Below are positions 20,706 through 31,529 of a DNA stretch of 64,000 nt, in pieces. The notes under the pieces are model-generated. The model saw only the letters and a program-made list of their open reading frames with translations. It was not told where the DNA came from and did not search any database. This DNA is from Pseudomonadota bacterium (GTDB taxonomy: Bacteria; Pseudomonadota; Gammaproteobacteria; Steroidobacterales; Steroidobacteraceae): assembly GCA_021808195.1 (NCBI GenBank), contig JAKBCE010000005.1, positions 102,686-166,685 of the forward strand, read 5' to 3'. Position 1 is the first letter of the stretch; the number at the start of each line of letters is the position of its first letter. A program made the position numbers and the translations under genes.

Positions 20706-21761
20706 TCAGGCGTCGTGCGGCGGCGCCGATGCAATTGACCCGCGCAGGATCAGCTCCAGATCCAGATGCGGCCGTGGCATCGGCTGCGGCCAGCCGCGCC
20801 GATGCGGCTTGTGCTGAATGATCAGATCGGCTGCGAGTCGCCCCATGGCGCGCACCGGCTGGCGGACCGTACTCAGCTGTGGCCAGATCATCGTTGCGAC
20901 GGGCGCATCGTCGAATCCCACGATCGAGAGCGCATCGGGCAGTGCAAGGTCCATCTGCCGCGCGACGCACACGGCGGCTGCGGCCATGTCGTCGTTGCTG
21001 GCGAAGATGGCGCTCGGACGCTGCGGCCGCAGCAGGATTCGTCGCGCACACTCCAAGCCATCGGCGAATTCGAAATTGCCGGTCTGTACGAGCTGCGTGT
21101 CGATGCTCAGGCCCGATGCCTGCATCGCATCAGCGAAGCCAAGGTAGCGCTGCTCGGTGGCACGGTGTCCGGCGCGCCCGAGCATGAACGCAATGCGTCG
21201 ATGACCGCGTCGGATCAGCTCCGAGGTGAGCAGGCGGGCGGCGGTGCGATCGTCGGTGTCGACCGATGGCGCATCCGGCCGCTGATGCATCGGTGCGATG
21301 TGCACGGCGGGGATGCCTGCCGTGGCCAGTGTCGTATGCACTATGGGCAAATCGCTGAGCGGTGGCAGCAGGATGACCCCTTCGAGGCGCAGCTGACCAA
21401 TGAGGGTGCTCACGGCGCGGCCGAGATCGGGGTTGCCCGCCTCGAGCGGCTCGACCATCAGGTGCAGGTTCGATTCGCGGCAGCGCTGCACGGCACCGGT
21501 TTGAAACTCGCTCAAATAATCGCCGGGCTTGTCGTAGAACAGGCCAATCAGAAACGAGCGGGCGCCGGCGAGGCCGCGGGCGGCGAGGTTCGGGTGGTAG
21601 TCGAGCTGCTCGATCGCCGCCATGACGCGCGCGCGGGTCTCGGCTCGGACCCCGTGCTCGTTGTTGATGACGCGCGAGACGGTCTTCGGCGAGACACCGG
21701 CTCGGTCGGCCACCATCTCAATCGTTGCCGACTCGCGAACCGGGGCGGACGGACTGCGCAT
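20706..21761 (-). CDS. LacI-family transcriptional repressor
   Basis: A 351-residue regulator with an N-terminal LacI helix-turn-helix (ATIEMVADRAGVSPKTVSRV, about 13-32, then the hinge YHPNLAARGLAGARS). A periplasmic-binding-protein-like effector domain follows (FLIGLFYDKPGDY; FASNDDMAAAAVCVARQ; SIVGFDDAPVAT). It is convergent with the GH3 gene, 8 nt away. Its own promoter carries almost the same operator, so it very likely represses both itself and the glucosidase. The predicted transcript start falls on or next to the ATG, so the message may be leaderless. Confidence 0.95.
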   Translation of the reverse strand: MRSPSAPVRESATIEMVADRAGVSPKTVSRVINNEHGVRAETRARVMAAIEQLDYHPNLAARGLAGARSFLIGLFYDKPGDYLSEFQTGAVQRCRESNLHLMVEPLEAGNPDLGRAVSTLIGQLRLEGVILLPPLSDLPIVHTTLATAGIPAVHIAPMHQRPDAPSVDTDDRTAARLLTSELIRRGHRRIAFMLGRAGHRATEQRYLGFADAMQASGLSIDTQLVQTGNFEFADGLECARRILLRPQRPSAIFASNDDMAAAAVCVARQMDLALPDALSIVGFDDAPVATMIWPQLSTVRQPVRAMGRLAADLIIQHKPHRRGWPQPMPRPHLDLELILRGSIASAPPHDA

Positions 21762-21767
21762 GGCGCT

Positions 21768-21795
21768 ACGATAGTAGAATTGCCAGCGCTGTCAA
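21768..21795 (-). promoter_or_regulatory. promoter and autoregulatory operator of the lacI-family gene
   Basis: On the minus strand TTGACA (21795-21790) and TATCGT (21773-21768) are 16 nt apart. TGACAGCGCTGGCA (21794-21781) differs at one base from the GH3 operator and begins at the same base of the -35 box. The predicted start, about 7 nt past the -10 box, coincides with the ATG at 21761. Confidence 0.7.
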
Positions 21796-21843
21796 TCAGG
21801 TCGGGTTCCTGCTCGAATGCAGTGTCTCGGCGCGGCGGGCTGC

Positions 21844-23238
21844 TCACACGACCTTGGAATAGCGGGGCGGGCCGGAGGAAGCACGTGCTGCGTGCAGATA
21901 CCGGTCGAAGCACATGGCGATCAGCCGCAGCAGCAGTTGGCCGCGCGCGGTGGCCTGAATCCGCCGCGGCTCGATCCTGACCAGACCGTCCTCGGCGAGC
22001 GCGCGCAGCTCATCGAGCGGCTCGGCGAAGTAGTGCTCGAACTGAATGCCGTGCTGCGCTTCGATGGTCGGGATATCCAGCTCACCCTGACACATAAGTT
22101 GCTGGATGACATCGGCGCGCAACAGGTCGTCGGCATCGAGCGCCAGGCCGCGCCACACCGGCAGCGTGCCGGAGTCTATCGCCGCCTCCCACCCGGGCAG
22201 GTCGCGGTGGTTCTGGCTGAAGCTCGCGCCAATGTGGCTGATGGCGCTCACCCCGAGTCCGAGCAGGTCGCACTGGGCATGCGTCGTGTAGCCCATGAAG
22301 TTGCGCTGCAGTCCGCCGGCGGCGCGCGCGCGCGAGAGGTCATCGTCCGGTAGCGCAAAGTGATCCATGCCGATGTATTGATAACCGGCCGCGGTCAACT
22401 GCTCGATGGCCAGACGCAGCAGCGTGATCCGCGTCTCCGGATGCGGCAGGAACGTCGTATCGAGCTGACGCTGCGGCTTGAACAGCTCGGGCAGATGGGC
22501 ATAGCCGTACACGGCCAGCCGGTCCGGCCGTGCGTCGATCACAGTGCGCAGCGTGTGCGCAAAGCCCTCGGGTGTCTGCAAAGGCAAGCCGTAGATCAGA
22601 TCGACGTTGACGGAGCGGAAACCCGTTGCGCGGCAGGCCTCGATGACCGCGAGCGTTTCCTCGACGGTCTGGATGCGGTTGACCGCACGCTGCACCTGCG
22701 CATCGAAATCCTGCACCCCGAGGCTGGCGCGGTTGAAACCGATGGCGCCGAGCTCGGCGATGTCTGCGGGGCTCACGGTGCGCGGGTCGAGCTCGATCGA
22801 AAAGTCGCGCTCGGGCCGTGTGCTCAGTTGAAACTGCCGCGCCAGCGCTTCGAACAGTCCGCCGATCTGCGTCGGGCGGAAAAAATTGGGCGTGCCGCCG
22901 CCGAGGTGCACCTGCAACACTTCGCGCCGGCGGTCAAACAGCGGCGCGACCGCGGCGATCTCCCTCAGCAGCCGCTCGAGGTACTGCTCGCCGCGTGCCG
23001 AATCGCGCGTAATGACCCGGTTGCAGCCGCAGTAGAAGCAGGGGCTCACGCAGAACGGCATGTGCGCGTAAATCGATAGCGCGTGCTTGCCCGCATTGCT
23101 GCGCTCGATGTGCTCGCGCAGCTGTGCCGCGCCGAACGAGGGCGTGAACTGCGGCGCGGTCGGGTAGGACGTGTAGCGAGGGCCCGGCCGATCGTAGCGG
23201 CGCAGCAGCTCGGGGTCGAAACTCAGTGGGCTCGTCAT
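21844..23238 (-). CDS. hemN: oxygen-independent coproporphyrinogen III oxidase
   Basis: A 464-residue radical-SAM enzyme that decarboxylates coproporphyrinogen III to protoporphyrinogen IX without oxygen during haem synthesis. ATG 23238 begins MTSPLSFDPELLRRYDRPGP; the open frame continues upstream, but the family's usual N-terminus (YDRPGPRYTSYPTAPQF) fixes this start. The [4Fe-4S] cysteines are C63, C67 and C70 in CVSPCFYCGC. LGGGTPNFF, the SIELDPR glutamate and the HemN-specific C-terminal domain are present, separating it from the HemW paralogue. It implies life at low oxygen at times. No clear FNR/Anr box was seen upstream. Confidence 0.95.
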   Translation of the reverse strand: MTSPLSFDPELLRRYDRPGPRYTSYPTAPQFTPSFGAAQLREHIERSNAGKHALSIYAHMPFCVSPCFYCGCNRVITRDSARGEQYLERLLREIAAVAPLFDRRREVLQVHLGGGTPNFFRPTQIGGLFEALARQFQLSTRPERDFSIELDPRTVSPADIAELGAIGFNRASLGVQDFDAQVQRAVNRIQTVEETLAVIEACRATGFRSVNVDLIYGLPLQTPEGFAHTLRTVIDARPDRLAVYGYAHLPELFKPQRQLDTTFLPHPETRITLLRLAIEQLTAAGYQYIGMDHFALPDDDLSRARAAGGLQRNFMGYTTHAQCDLLGLGVSAISHIGASFSQNHRDLPGWEAAIDSGTLPVWRGLALDADDLLRADVIQQLMCQGELDIPTIEAQHGIQFEHYFAEPLDELRALAEDGLVRIEPRRIQATARGQLLLRLIAMCFDRYLHAARASSGPPRYSKVV

Positions 23239-23415
23239 GCCATCGGTCCGCAGGCCGCCGGGCGCGGCCCACGACATGATGGAGCAAGCGCGCACGAACG
23301 GCCATAGGTACAAGTGCGCGCCGCCCGGCTCGCGGCCGCGTGTGCCCGGGCCGCTCCGGGATACGCCGGCGTCGGGCAGGCTCGCCTGCACGGGCCGATG
23401 TGCGATCATTGCGCC

Positions 23416-24339
23416 ATGGGAGAGCGTGATGCGGCAGCCTCCGCGGTGCTGGACGGTGCCGGCGAGCCGGACATTGAGGTCTATCGCTCCCGCCGTCGCC
23501 GCGCCTGCGACGAGCGGTCGTTCATGCTGGCTGCGGTGGGCATTGCGAGTCAGGTGATCGCCTTCCAGGGCGTGTTCATCCTGCAGGTTGCGGCAAGCGC
23601 GGCAGGGCCGGCGGGTGCGCACCTCGAGCAGTACGAACGCGAGAATCAGGCGCTGCCGCTTCCTGCGCCCCCGCCGCCGCGTCTTTTTCGTCATGCGTGG
23701 GTCGGTTGCGTGGCTTACGCGGCTTGGCTGCTCGGTGTGGCCTATGCGCTCTCGAACGGCCTGGTGCGTCTCGATGCGTTCGACCGGGGGGATCTGTACG
23801 GCGCTGCGGTGCGGCGCGGCCAGTGGTGGCGCGCGTGGACCTGCCTGACGCTGCACCTGAGTGGGCCGCACTTGGCGGGCAATCTGCTCGCCGGGGTGTG
23901 GTTCGGCTACCTCGCCGGGCGCCAGCTCGGCGTCGGGACGGCCTGGTTGCTCATCGTCCTCGGCGCGGGGCTTGCCAACCTGCTCGAGGGGTGGATCGGC
24001 CCGCCCGGGTATCGCTCCGCGGGAGCCTCGACCGCGGTGTTCGCGGCACTCGGGATGATGGCTGCGCACACGTGGTGGACGGGTCGAGGCGCAGAACCTA
24101 CCTGGTTGCGACGCTGGATTCCCCTCGGGGCTGGCGTCGTACTGCTGGCGTGGCTGGGCACAGGCGGCAAGCACACCGACATCATGGCGCACCTGCTCGG
24201 GTTTACCTTGGGTGTGCTGTTCGGCTGGGCGCTTGCCTGGCCGGTGCTCGATCGGCGGCTCCAGCGCATCCCGCAATGGCTGCCCGGCCTGGCGGCCATG
24301 CTGATCATGACCGTCGCGTGGGCACGTGCGCTCGCCTAG
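23416..24339 (+). CDS. rhomboid-family intramembrane serine protease
   Basis: A 307-residue membrane protease. The catalytic dyad is visible: serine S205 in SAGASTAVFA and histidine H259 in KHTDIMAHLLGF. The helix-2 motif HLSGPHLAGNLLAG carries H152 and N156, which form the oxyanion site. About seven hydrophobic segments are present; an N-terminal cytoplasmic stretch with RSRRRR precedes the first. ATG 23416 was chosen; ATG 23398 and an earlier in-frame start are possible. The gene is divergent from hemN. The substrate is unknown. Confidence 0.88.
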   Translation: MGERDAAASAVLDGAGEPDIEVYRSRRRRACDERSFMLAAVGIASQVIAFQGVFILQVAASAAGPAGAHLEQYERENQALPLPAPPPPRLFRHAWVGCVAYAAWLLGVAYALSNGLVRLDAFDRGDLYGAAVRRGQWWRAWTCLTLHLSGPHLAGNLLAGVWFGYLAGRQLGVGTAWLLIVLGAGLANLLEGWIGPPGYRSAGASTAVFAALGMMAAHTWWTGRGAEPTWLRRWIPLGAGVVLLAWLGTGGKHTDIMAHLLGFTLGVLFGWALAWPVLDRRLQRIPQWLPGLAAMLIMTVAWARALA

Positions 24340-24348
24340 CCGGGCGCA

Positions 24349-25095
24349 CTAATCGCTGGTCGGCAGCAGTACCGGAGGTGCCGCGTTCGGTGTGCGCCGA
24401 TAGCGGCGGATGAGCCGCACGTTGATTCCGTGGCCACTCAAGTGCAGCGTCATCGTGAGCACATCGGCCGGTCCGAGCGCAAAGCGCTCACTCAGTCGCG
24501 GTCCGATCAGCGGCTGCAGCACGATCAGGAAGTTCCGGCTCCGCCAGCCGCAGGTCTGATCCGCCCCGCCGTGCCCGAACGCCACGGCGGCGCGCAGGCC
24601 GAGCGTGCACTGTTGCACGCCGCCTGCACTACGCAGCGTGAACACACTGGGGGTCATGCCGATGCCGAGATACGTGCCAACCGGCACGTGCGCGATGAAT
24701 TCACGCACCCAGGTGGCACCGAGCAAGGGCGCGCTCACCTCGACGGCGGGCTCCTGCAATTGCGCCGCGCCGCTCTGCGCGGCGGCGGGTGGAGCGCCTT
24801 CGTCTTGATCGGCCTGCTGCCCCGGTCGATGGCGCTCAGGGGGGCGCATCGGTGCGGGGTGCGCAGCAGGGGCTGGGTGGTGCACGCGGAGCATGAGCTT
24901 GTGCAGCTGCTGCTGCAGAGTCAGCACCGCCGCATCGAGGTGCTCGCTGTGCACCGGGTCGAGGGTCCAGTTGCCGGCGAGCTGCGGTGTCTTGGCCGGC
25001 GCAACGGCGCTCAGCCGCTGCGAGGCGCATGCGCTCAGGGTGCCTGCAAGGAGCGCCGCACACAGGCACCATGCGCGGGCGGAGGGGGTGGGCAT
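24349..25095 (-). CDS. putative lipoprotein of unknown function
   Basis: A 248-residue predicted lipoprotein. Starting at ATG 25095, the N-terminus MPTPSARAW plus a hydrophobic stretch ends in a lipobox (TLSAC), with lipidated cysteine near residue 22. An N-terminal segment GNWTLDPVHSEHLDAAVLTL is followed by a low-complexity Pro/Ala/Gln-rich linker (about 70-110) and a C-terminal beta-rich domain ending in NVRLIRRYRR. I do not recognise the family. It is 46 nt downstream of eda on the same strand and may be its co-transcript. An upstream in-frame start would remove the signal peptide from the N-terminus and is less likely. Confidence 0.7.
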   Translation of the reverse strand: MPTPSARAWCLCAALLAGTLSACASQRLSAVAPAKTPQLAGNWTLDPVHSEHLDAAVLTLQQQLHKLMLRVHHPAPAAHPAPMRPPERHRPGQQADQDEGAPPAAAQSGAAQLQEPAVEVSAPLLGATWVREFIAHVPVGTYLGIGMTPSVFTLRSAGGVQQCTLGLRAAVAFGHGGADQTCGWRSRNFLIVLQPLIGPRLSERFALGPADVLTMTLHLSGHGINVRLIRRYRRTPNAAPPVLLPTSD

Positions 25096-25141
25096 AACTG
25101 GAAAGACCGTGACGCTGGCAATTGGACCGCGCGCGGCGCCC

Positions 25142-25792
25142 TCAAGTTCTCGCCGCCGCTGCCGCGGCGGCCAGCGCCTCGATCCGCCGCCAGTCGCGTG
25201 TGGCCAGGGCATCGGCCGGGGTAAGCCACGAGCCTCCCGCGCACAGCACGTTGGGGAGTTTCAGGTACGCGCCAACCGTTTCCGGGGTGATGCCGCCGGT
25301 CGGACAGAAGCGCGCCTGGGGGAACGGTCCGACGAATGCCTTGAGCAGGGCGGGTCCGCCGGCGGGGCCGGCAGGGAAGAGCTTGAAGCAGTGATAACCG
25401 TGAGCCAGCCCCTGCATCAGCTCCGAGGCGCTCGCCACGGCAGGCAGATAGGGAATGGGGGCATGCACGCCGGCCTCGAGCAGCGCCGCGGTCGCGCCCG
25501 GGGAAATGGCGAATGTGGCACCGGCATTGGCCGCTGCCCGCAGATCCTCGACGCTGAGCACCGTGCCGGCTCCGACGGCAATGTCCGGCACCTCCCGCGC
25601 GATCGCTTCGATGGCGCCGAGCGCCGCCGGTGTGCGCAGGGTGACTTCGATGACGCGCAGTCCGCCGCGCAGCAGCGCCCGGGCCAGTTCGGGGGCGAGG
25701 GCGGGCTCCTCGATCACCACGACCGGCATGACTGGGGAGAGTCGCAGGATCGGTTCGATATCGGCCAGCGAGGGCATAGGCATTCGGCTCAT
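25142..25792 (-). CDS. eda: 2-dehydro-3-deoxy-phosphogluconate (KDPG) / KHG aldolase
   Basis: A 216-residue class I aldolase that splits KDPG into pyruvate and glyceraldehyde 3-phosphate, the last step of the Entner-Doudoroff pathway. The Schiff-base lysine is K137 in CFKLFPAG and the catalytic glutamate is E49 in VIEVTLRT. GAGTVLS, ISPG and FCPTGGI (phosphate binding) are all in place. Gluconate dehydratase (edd) and zwf are not adjacent. It lies between the LD-carboxypeptidase and lipoprotein genes, all on the minus strand with short gaps. Confidence 0.96.
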   Translation of the reverse strand: MSRMPMPSLADIEPILRLSPVMPVVVIEEPALAPELARALLRGGLRVIEVTLRTPAALGAIEAIAREVPDIAVGAGTVLSVEDLRAAANAGATFAISPGATAALLEAGVHAPIPYLPAVASASELMQGLAHGYHCFKLFPAGPAGGPALLKAFVGPFPQARFCPTGGITPETVGAYLKLPNVLCAGGSWLTPADALATRDWRRIEALAAAAAAART

Positions 25793-25853
25793 GCAGCAGG
25801 TTCGAACGCCTATCCTGCAGCAATCCGGACCGTTACGGTAGAGAGCGGCTGGA

Positions 25854-26771
25854 TTACCGCGCCGCCCCCTGCAGGAATGTCAGGGTTTGCGCGTCCGCAT
25901 CCAGCCGGACCCGAACGCCGAGGGGGACGGGCTCATTGCGCTCACCGTGGCCGATCGGAAAGCCCGCCGCGCATGGCACGCCGGCGGCGACGGCCAGATC
26001 GCGCAGCACATCGGCGCAGCCGTAGTCCGCGTCGCGCTCCTCGCATCCGGTGAACGAGCCGAGCACGATGCCTCGTACCCCGCGCAGCAGCCCGGCGAGC
26101 GCCAGATGCGTCCACATCCGATCCACCCGATAGGGACGCTCGCCGACATCCTCGAGCAACAGGACGGAGCCTTCGAGCGGTGGCATAAACGGTGTGCCCA
26201 CCAGCCGTGACAGTACGGCCAGTGTGCCGCCCAGCAGCGGTCCTTCGGCGCTCCCGGCAACGTAGGTCATACGGCCGCGCAGCGGCGCGGCCGGCTCAGT
26301 TCCCTCCAGCAGCGCGAACAGCCGCTCGTGTGTGGCGGCATCGAGTTTGCCGAGTTGGGTCAGCACCGGGCCGTGGATGCTGATCTGCCCGGCGCGCTGC
26401 ATCCAGGCGTGCAGAGCCGTGATGTCCGAGAAGCCGATGAGTGGCTTTGCCGCCGGCGCGATGCGCTCCAGTCCGGGCAGCAGCCGCATGGCGCCGTAGC
26501 CACCGCGGGCACAGAACACTGCCTCGACTCGGGGATCTTCGAGCGCGCGGGTCAGTTCGGCCAGCCGGCGCGCATCGTCGCCGGCCAGATAGCGCTGCCG
26601 GGAAAAAATTCCGGGCTCGAAATGCACCGCGTAGCGCGTGGCAAGCACCGCGAGGCCCGCTTCGAGCGCGTCCCGCTCGAACGGTCCGGCCGGCGCCACG
26701 GCCGCAACGCGCGCACCGGGACGCAGCGCCGAAAAGGCCTGATATGCAGCATGGGGCATGGTGGTGCGCAT
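25854..26771 (-). CDS. ldcA: LD-carboxypeptidase (muramoyltetrapeptide carboxypeptidase)
   Basis: A 305-residue peptidase of family S66 that removes the terminal D-alanine from murein tetrapeptides during peptidoglycan recycling in the cytoplasm. The catalytic triad is clear: S115 in LIGFSDITALH, E207 in LLLEDVGERPYR and H275 in FPIGHGERN, matching family spacing. CARGGYGAMRLLPGLE precedes the nucleophile as usual. It is the first gene of a probable minus-strand unit with eda and the lipoprotein. It is divergent from the kdp operon. Confidence 0.94.
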   Translation of the reverse strand: MRTTMPHAAYQAFSALRPGARVAAVAPAGPFERDALEAGLAVLATRYAVHFEPGIFSRQRYLAGDDARRLAELTRALEDPRVEAVFCARGGYGAMRLLPGLERIAPAAKPLIGFSDITALHAWMQRAGQISIHGPVLTQLGKLDAATHERLFALLEGTEPAAPLRGRMTYVAGSAEGPLLGGTLAVLSRLVGTPFMPPLEGSVLLLEDVGERPYRVDRMWTHLALAGLLRGVRGIVLGSFTGCEERDADYGCADVLRDLAVAAGVPCAAGFPIGHGERNEPVPLGVRVRLDADAQTLTFLQGAAR

Positions 26772-26887
26772 TGTCCGCCAGCGGCACAGTCGACACCAGC
26801 GGCCTTTCTTAACCCGACGCTCACATCCGGCGCGCTACGGTGCGCGGCGACTGGAGCCCCCGATGCTGCTCCGGCGGAGGCATTGCC

Positions 26888-26983
26888 ATGGCGGACCTTG
26901 AATCGATCCTGATGATTGTCGTGCTCTACGGGCTCACCCACCTCATCGTCTGGGCGATCGCTCGCAGCGGGGCGTCGCAATGA
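26888..26983 (+). CDS. 31-residue membrane peptide leading the kdp operon
   Basis: A short frame, MADLESILMIVVLYGLTHLI followed by VWAIARSGASQ, with one hydrophobic helix (about residues 6-25) and polar ends. GGAGG lies 7 nt before the ATG, an excellent ribosome site. Its TGA overlaps the kdpF ATG by 4 nt (ATGA), exactly as kdpF overlaps kdpA. Position, coupling and ribosome site make translation likely. It is not KdpF, whose own frame follows. A small Kdp-associated membrane subunit or regulatory peptide is possible; I know no named family for it. Confidence 0.65.
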   Translation: MADLESILMIVVLYGLTHLIVWAIARSGASQ

Positions 26984-27068
26984 GCGCCGCGCAGATCATC
27001 AGCGGGCTGCTCGCCCTCGCCCTGAGCGGCTACCTGCTGTACGTGCTGTTCAAACCGGAGCGGTTTTG

Positions 27069-27069
<1 letters not shown>
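26980..27069 (+). CDS. kdpF: potassium-transporting ATPase KdpF subunit
   Basis: A 29-residue single-helix peptide ending in YLLYVLFKPERF, the standard KdpF tail. KdpF stabilises the KdpABC complex in the inner membrane. It overlaps both neighbours by small margins: ATGA with the upstream peptide gene, and its TGA shares one base with the kdpA ATG. The gene is easily missed because of its length. Confidence 0.9.
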
Positions 27070-28874
<1,805 letters not shown>

Positions 28875-28875
28875 C

Positions 28876-30939
28876 ATGCGCCGCAAGCTCTCGATGTTCG
28901 ATCGTTCGCTGCTCACTCCGGCGATTCTCGATGCGCTGCGCAAGCTCGACCCGCGCGTGCAGTGGCGCAACCCGGTCATGTTCGTGGTCTATCTCGGCAG
29001 CATCCTCACCACGGGCCTATGGGTGCAGGCACTTGATGGCCACGGCGAAGCGCCCGCTTGGTTCATCTTCAGCATCGCGGTGTGGCTGTGGTTCACGGTG
29101 CTGTTTGCCAATTTTGCCGAGGCGCTCGCCGAAGGCCGCAGCAAGGCGCAGGCGGCGAGCCTGAAGGGGCTGAAGCAGGCCGTGGCGGCCAGGCGCCTCG
29201 CCGATCCAGCCGATCGCGCGCACAGCACACCGGTACGCGCCGACGCGCTGCGCAAGGGCGATGTCGTGTTGGTCGAGGCGGGCGAGTTCATCCCGGGCGA
29301 CGGCGAGGTCATCGACGGGGCGGCCTCGGTGGACGAGAGCGCCATTACCGGGGAGTCCGCGCCGGTGATCCGCGAGTCCGGTGGGGACTTCTCCTCCGTG
29401 ACCGGTGGCACGCGCGTGCTGTCCGACTGGATCGTCGTGCGCATTTCAGTCAATCCCGGCGAGACCTTCATCGATCGCATGATCGCAATGGTCGAAGGCG
29501 CAAAACGACAGAAAACCCCGAATGAGATTGCCCTCACCATCCTGCTGGTGGCGCTCACGCTGGTGTTTTTGCTCGCCACCGCGACGTTGCTGCCTTTCTC
29601 GCAGTACAGCGTGGCGGTCACGAAGCTCGGAACACCGGTCACGATTACCGCGCTCATCGCGCTGCTCGTCTGCCTCATTCCGACCACGATCGGCGGACTG
29701 CTGTCGGCCATCGGCGTGGCCGGCATGAGCCGCATGATGCAGGCCAACGTGATCGCGACCTCCGGTCGGGCGGTCGAGGCGGCCGGAGATGTCGATGTGC
29801 TGCTGCTCGATAAGACCGGCACCATCACCCTCGGCAACCGACAGGCCGCCGCGTTCATTCCGGCCGCCGGGGTGAGCGAGGAGGAGCTTGCCGGCGCAGC
29901 GCAGCTCGCCTCGCTGGCCGATGAGACGCCCGAGGGCCGCAGCATCGTGGTGCTCGCCAAGCAGCGCTTCAGGCTGCGCGAGCGGGATCTGACCGCCCTG
30001 CAAGGCACGTTCGTGCCGTTCTCCGCGCATACCCGCATGAGTGGCGTCGACATCGGCGAGCGGCAGATCCGCAAGGGTGCCGTGGATGCGATCCGCAAGC
30101 ACGTCGAGGCGCGCGGGGAGAGCTTCCCCAAGGCGATGCTGGCGACGGTACAGGAGGTGGCGCGCCGGGGCAGCACGCCGCTGCTGGTGAGCGATGGGCC
30201 GCGCGTGCTCGGTGTGATCGAGCTGAAAGACATCGTCAAGGGTGGCATCAAGGAGCGCTTCGGCGAGCTACGGCGGATGGGCATCAAGACCATCATGATC
30301 ACCGGCGACAATCCGCTCACCGCCGCGGCGATCGCCGCCGAGGCGGGCGTCGATGATTTTCTCGCCGAAGCGACACCCGAAGCGAAATTGAATCTCATCC
30401 GTGCGCACCAGGCCGAGGGTCGCTTGGTGGCGATGACGGGCGACGGTACCAACGATGCTCCGGCACTTGCCCAAGCCGATGTCGCCGTGGCGATGAACTC
30501 GGGGACTCAGGCAGCCAAGGAGGCCGGCAACATGGTCGACCTCGACTCGAATCCGACCAAGCTCATCGAAGTGGTGGAAACCGGCAAGCAGATGCTGATG
30601 ACGCGCGGCTCGCTCACGACCTTCAGTATCGCCAACGATATCGCCAAGTACTTCGCCATCATTCCGGCGGCCTTCGCGACCACCTATCCGCAGCTGAATG
30701 CGCTCAACATCATGCACCTCGCGAGTCCGTTCTCGGCGATCCTCTCGGCGGTGATTTTCAACGCGCTCATCATCATCGTGCTCATTCCGCTGGCGCTGAA
30801 GGGCGTGCGGTATCGGCCGCTCGGCGCCGGGACGCTGCTGCGGCGCAATCTGCTGATCTACGGTCTGGGCGGTATTGCCGTGCCGTTCATCGGCATCAAG
30901 CTGATTGATATGGGTCTCACGCTGTTGCATCTGACCTGA
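28876..30939 (+). CDS. kdpB: potassium-transporting ATPase ATP-binding subunit KdpB
   Basis: A 687-residue P-type ATPase that drives K+ uptake. The phosphorylated aspartate is D312 in [13 protein letters not shown]. The actuator motif is TGESAPV, the hinge motif [20 protein letters not shown] is intact, and the nucleotide domain keeps FSAHTRMSG and KGA. Seven membrane helices fit the family. It is 10 nt upstream of kdpC and part of the same transcript. Confidence 0.98.
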   Translation: MRRKLSMFDRSLLTPAILDALRKLDPRVQWRNPVMFVVYLGSILTTGLWVQALDGHGEAPAWFIFSIAVWLWFTVLFANFAEALAEGRSKAQAASLKGLKQAVAARRLADPADRAHSTPVRADALRKGDVVLVEAGEFIPGDGEVIDGAASVDESAITGESAPVIRESGGDFSSVTGGTRVLSDWIVVRISVNPGETFIDRMIAMVEGAKRQKTPNEIALTILLVALTLVFLLATATLLPFSQYSVAVTKLGTPVTITALIALLVCLIPTTIGGLLSAIGVAGMSRMMQANVIATSGRAVEAAGDVDVLLLDKTGTITLGNRQAAAFIPAAGVSEEELAGAAQLASLADETPEGRSIVVLAKQRFRLRERDLTALQGTFVPFSAHTRMSGVDIGERQIRKGAVDAIRKHVEARGESFPKAMLATVQEVARRGSTPLLVSDGPRVLGVIELKDIVKGGIKERFGELRRMGIKTIMITGDNPLTAAAIAAEAGVDDFLAEATPEAKLNLIRAHQAEGRLVAMTGDGTNDAPALAQADVAVAMNSGTQAAKEAGNMVDLDSNPTKLIEVVETGKQMLMTRGSLTTFSIANDIAKYFAIIPAAFATTYPQLNALNIMHLASPFSAILSAVIFNALIIIVLIPLALKGVRYRPLGAGTLLRRNLLIYGLGGIAVPFIGIKLIDMGLTLLHLT

Positions 30940-30949
30940 CGGGGGCACT

Positions 30950-31522
30950 ATGAAAGGCATCTTCCGACCCGCACTGACGCTGCTGCTGATGCTCAGCCTG
31001 ATCACCGGGGTGATCTACCCGCTGATCGTCACGGGTGTGGCTCAGGTGGCGTTCCCGAGGCAGGCGAACGGCAGTCTGCTGAAGCGTCACGGCCTGCTCA
31101 TCGGCTCGCGGCTCATCGGCCAGCCGTTCAGTGCGCCGCAGTATTTCTGGAGCCGTCCGTCGGCCACCACGCCCCAGCCCTACAACGCGCTCGATTCCGG
31201 CGGTTCGAACCTCGGGCCCCTGAATCCGGCGCTGCTCGCCGCGGTGAAGGCGCGCATCGCGGCACTGCGGGCCGCCGATCCGGGTAGCCGCGCCGCCATT
31301 CCGGTCGACCTGGTGACCACCTCGGCGAGCGGGCTCGATCCGGACATCAGTCTCGCCTCGGCGTATTTCCAGGCCGAGCGGGTCGCCCGCGCCCGGGGCT
31401 TGAGCGTCGCGCAGGTGCGGGCGCTGATCGGCACGCATGCGCGCGGCGGGGAGCTCGGCGTGCTGGGTGACCCCCGCGTCAATGTGCTCGAACTGAATTT
31501 GGCGCTCGACGCCATGAAATAA
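30950..31522 (+). CDS. kdpC: potassium-transporting ATPase subunit KdpC
   Basis: A 190-residue single-pass subunit that stabilises KdpAB and raises its affinity for ATP. One N-terminal helix (LTLLLMLSLITGVIYPLIVTG) is followed by the extracytoplasmic domain with the family motifs QPFSAPQYFWSRPSAT, SGGSNLGPLNP and SASGLDPDIS. The sensor-kinase gene kdpD starts 7 nt later. Confidence 0.97.
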   Translation: MKGIFRPALTLLLMLSLITGVIYPLIVTGVAQVAFPRQANGSLLKRHGLLIGSRLIGQPFSAPQYFWSRPSATTPQPYNALDSGGSNLGPLNPALLAAVKARIAALRAADPGSRAAIPVDLVTTSASGLDPDISLASAYFQAERVARARGLSVAQVRALIGTHARGGELGVLGDPRVNVLELNLALDAMK

Positions 31523-31529
31523 TGTCCCG

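Noticed and set aside
26772..26887. A KdpE-binding site before the kdp operon
   Set aside because: A T-rich stretch (TTTCTTAA) is present, but I could not match it to a KdpE site with confidence.
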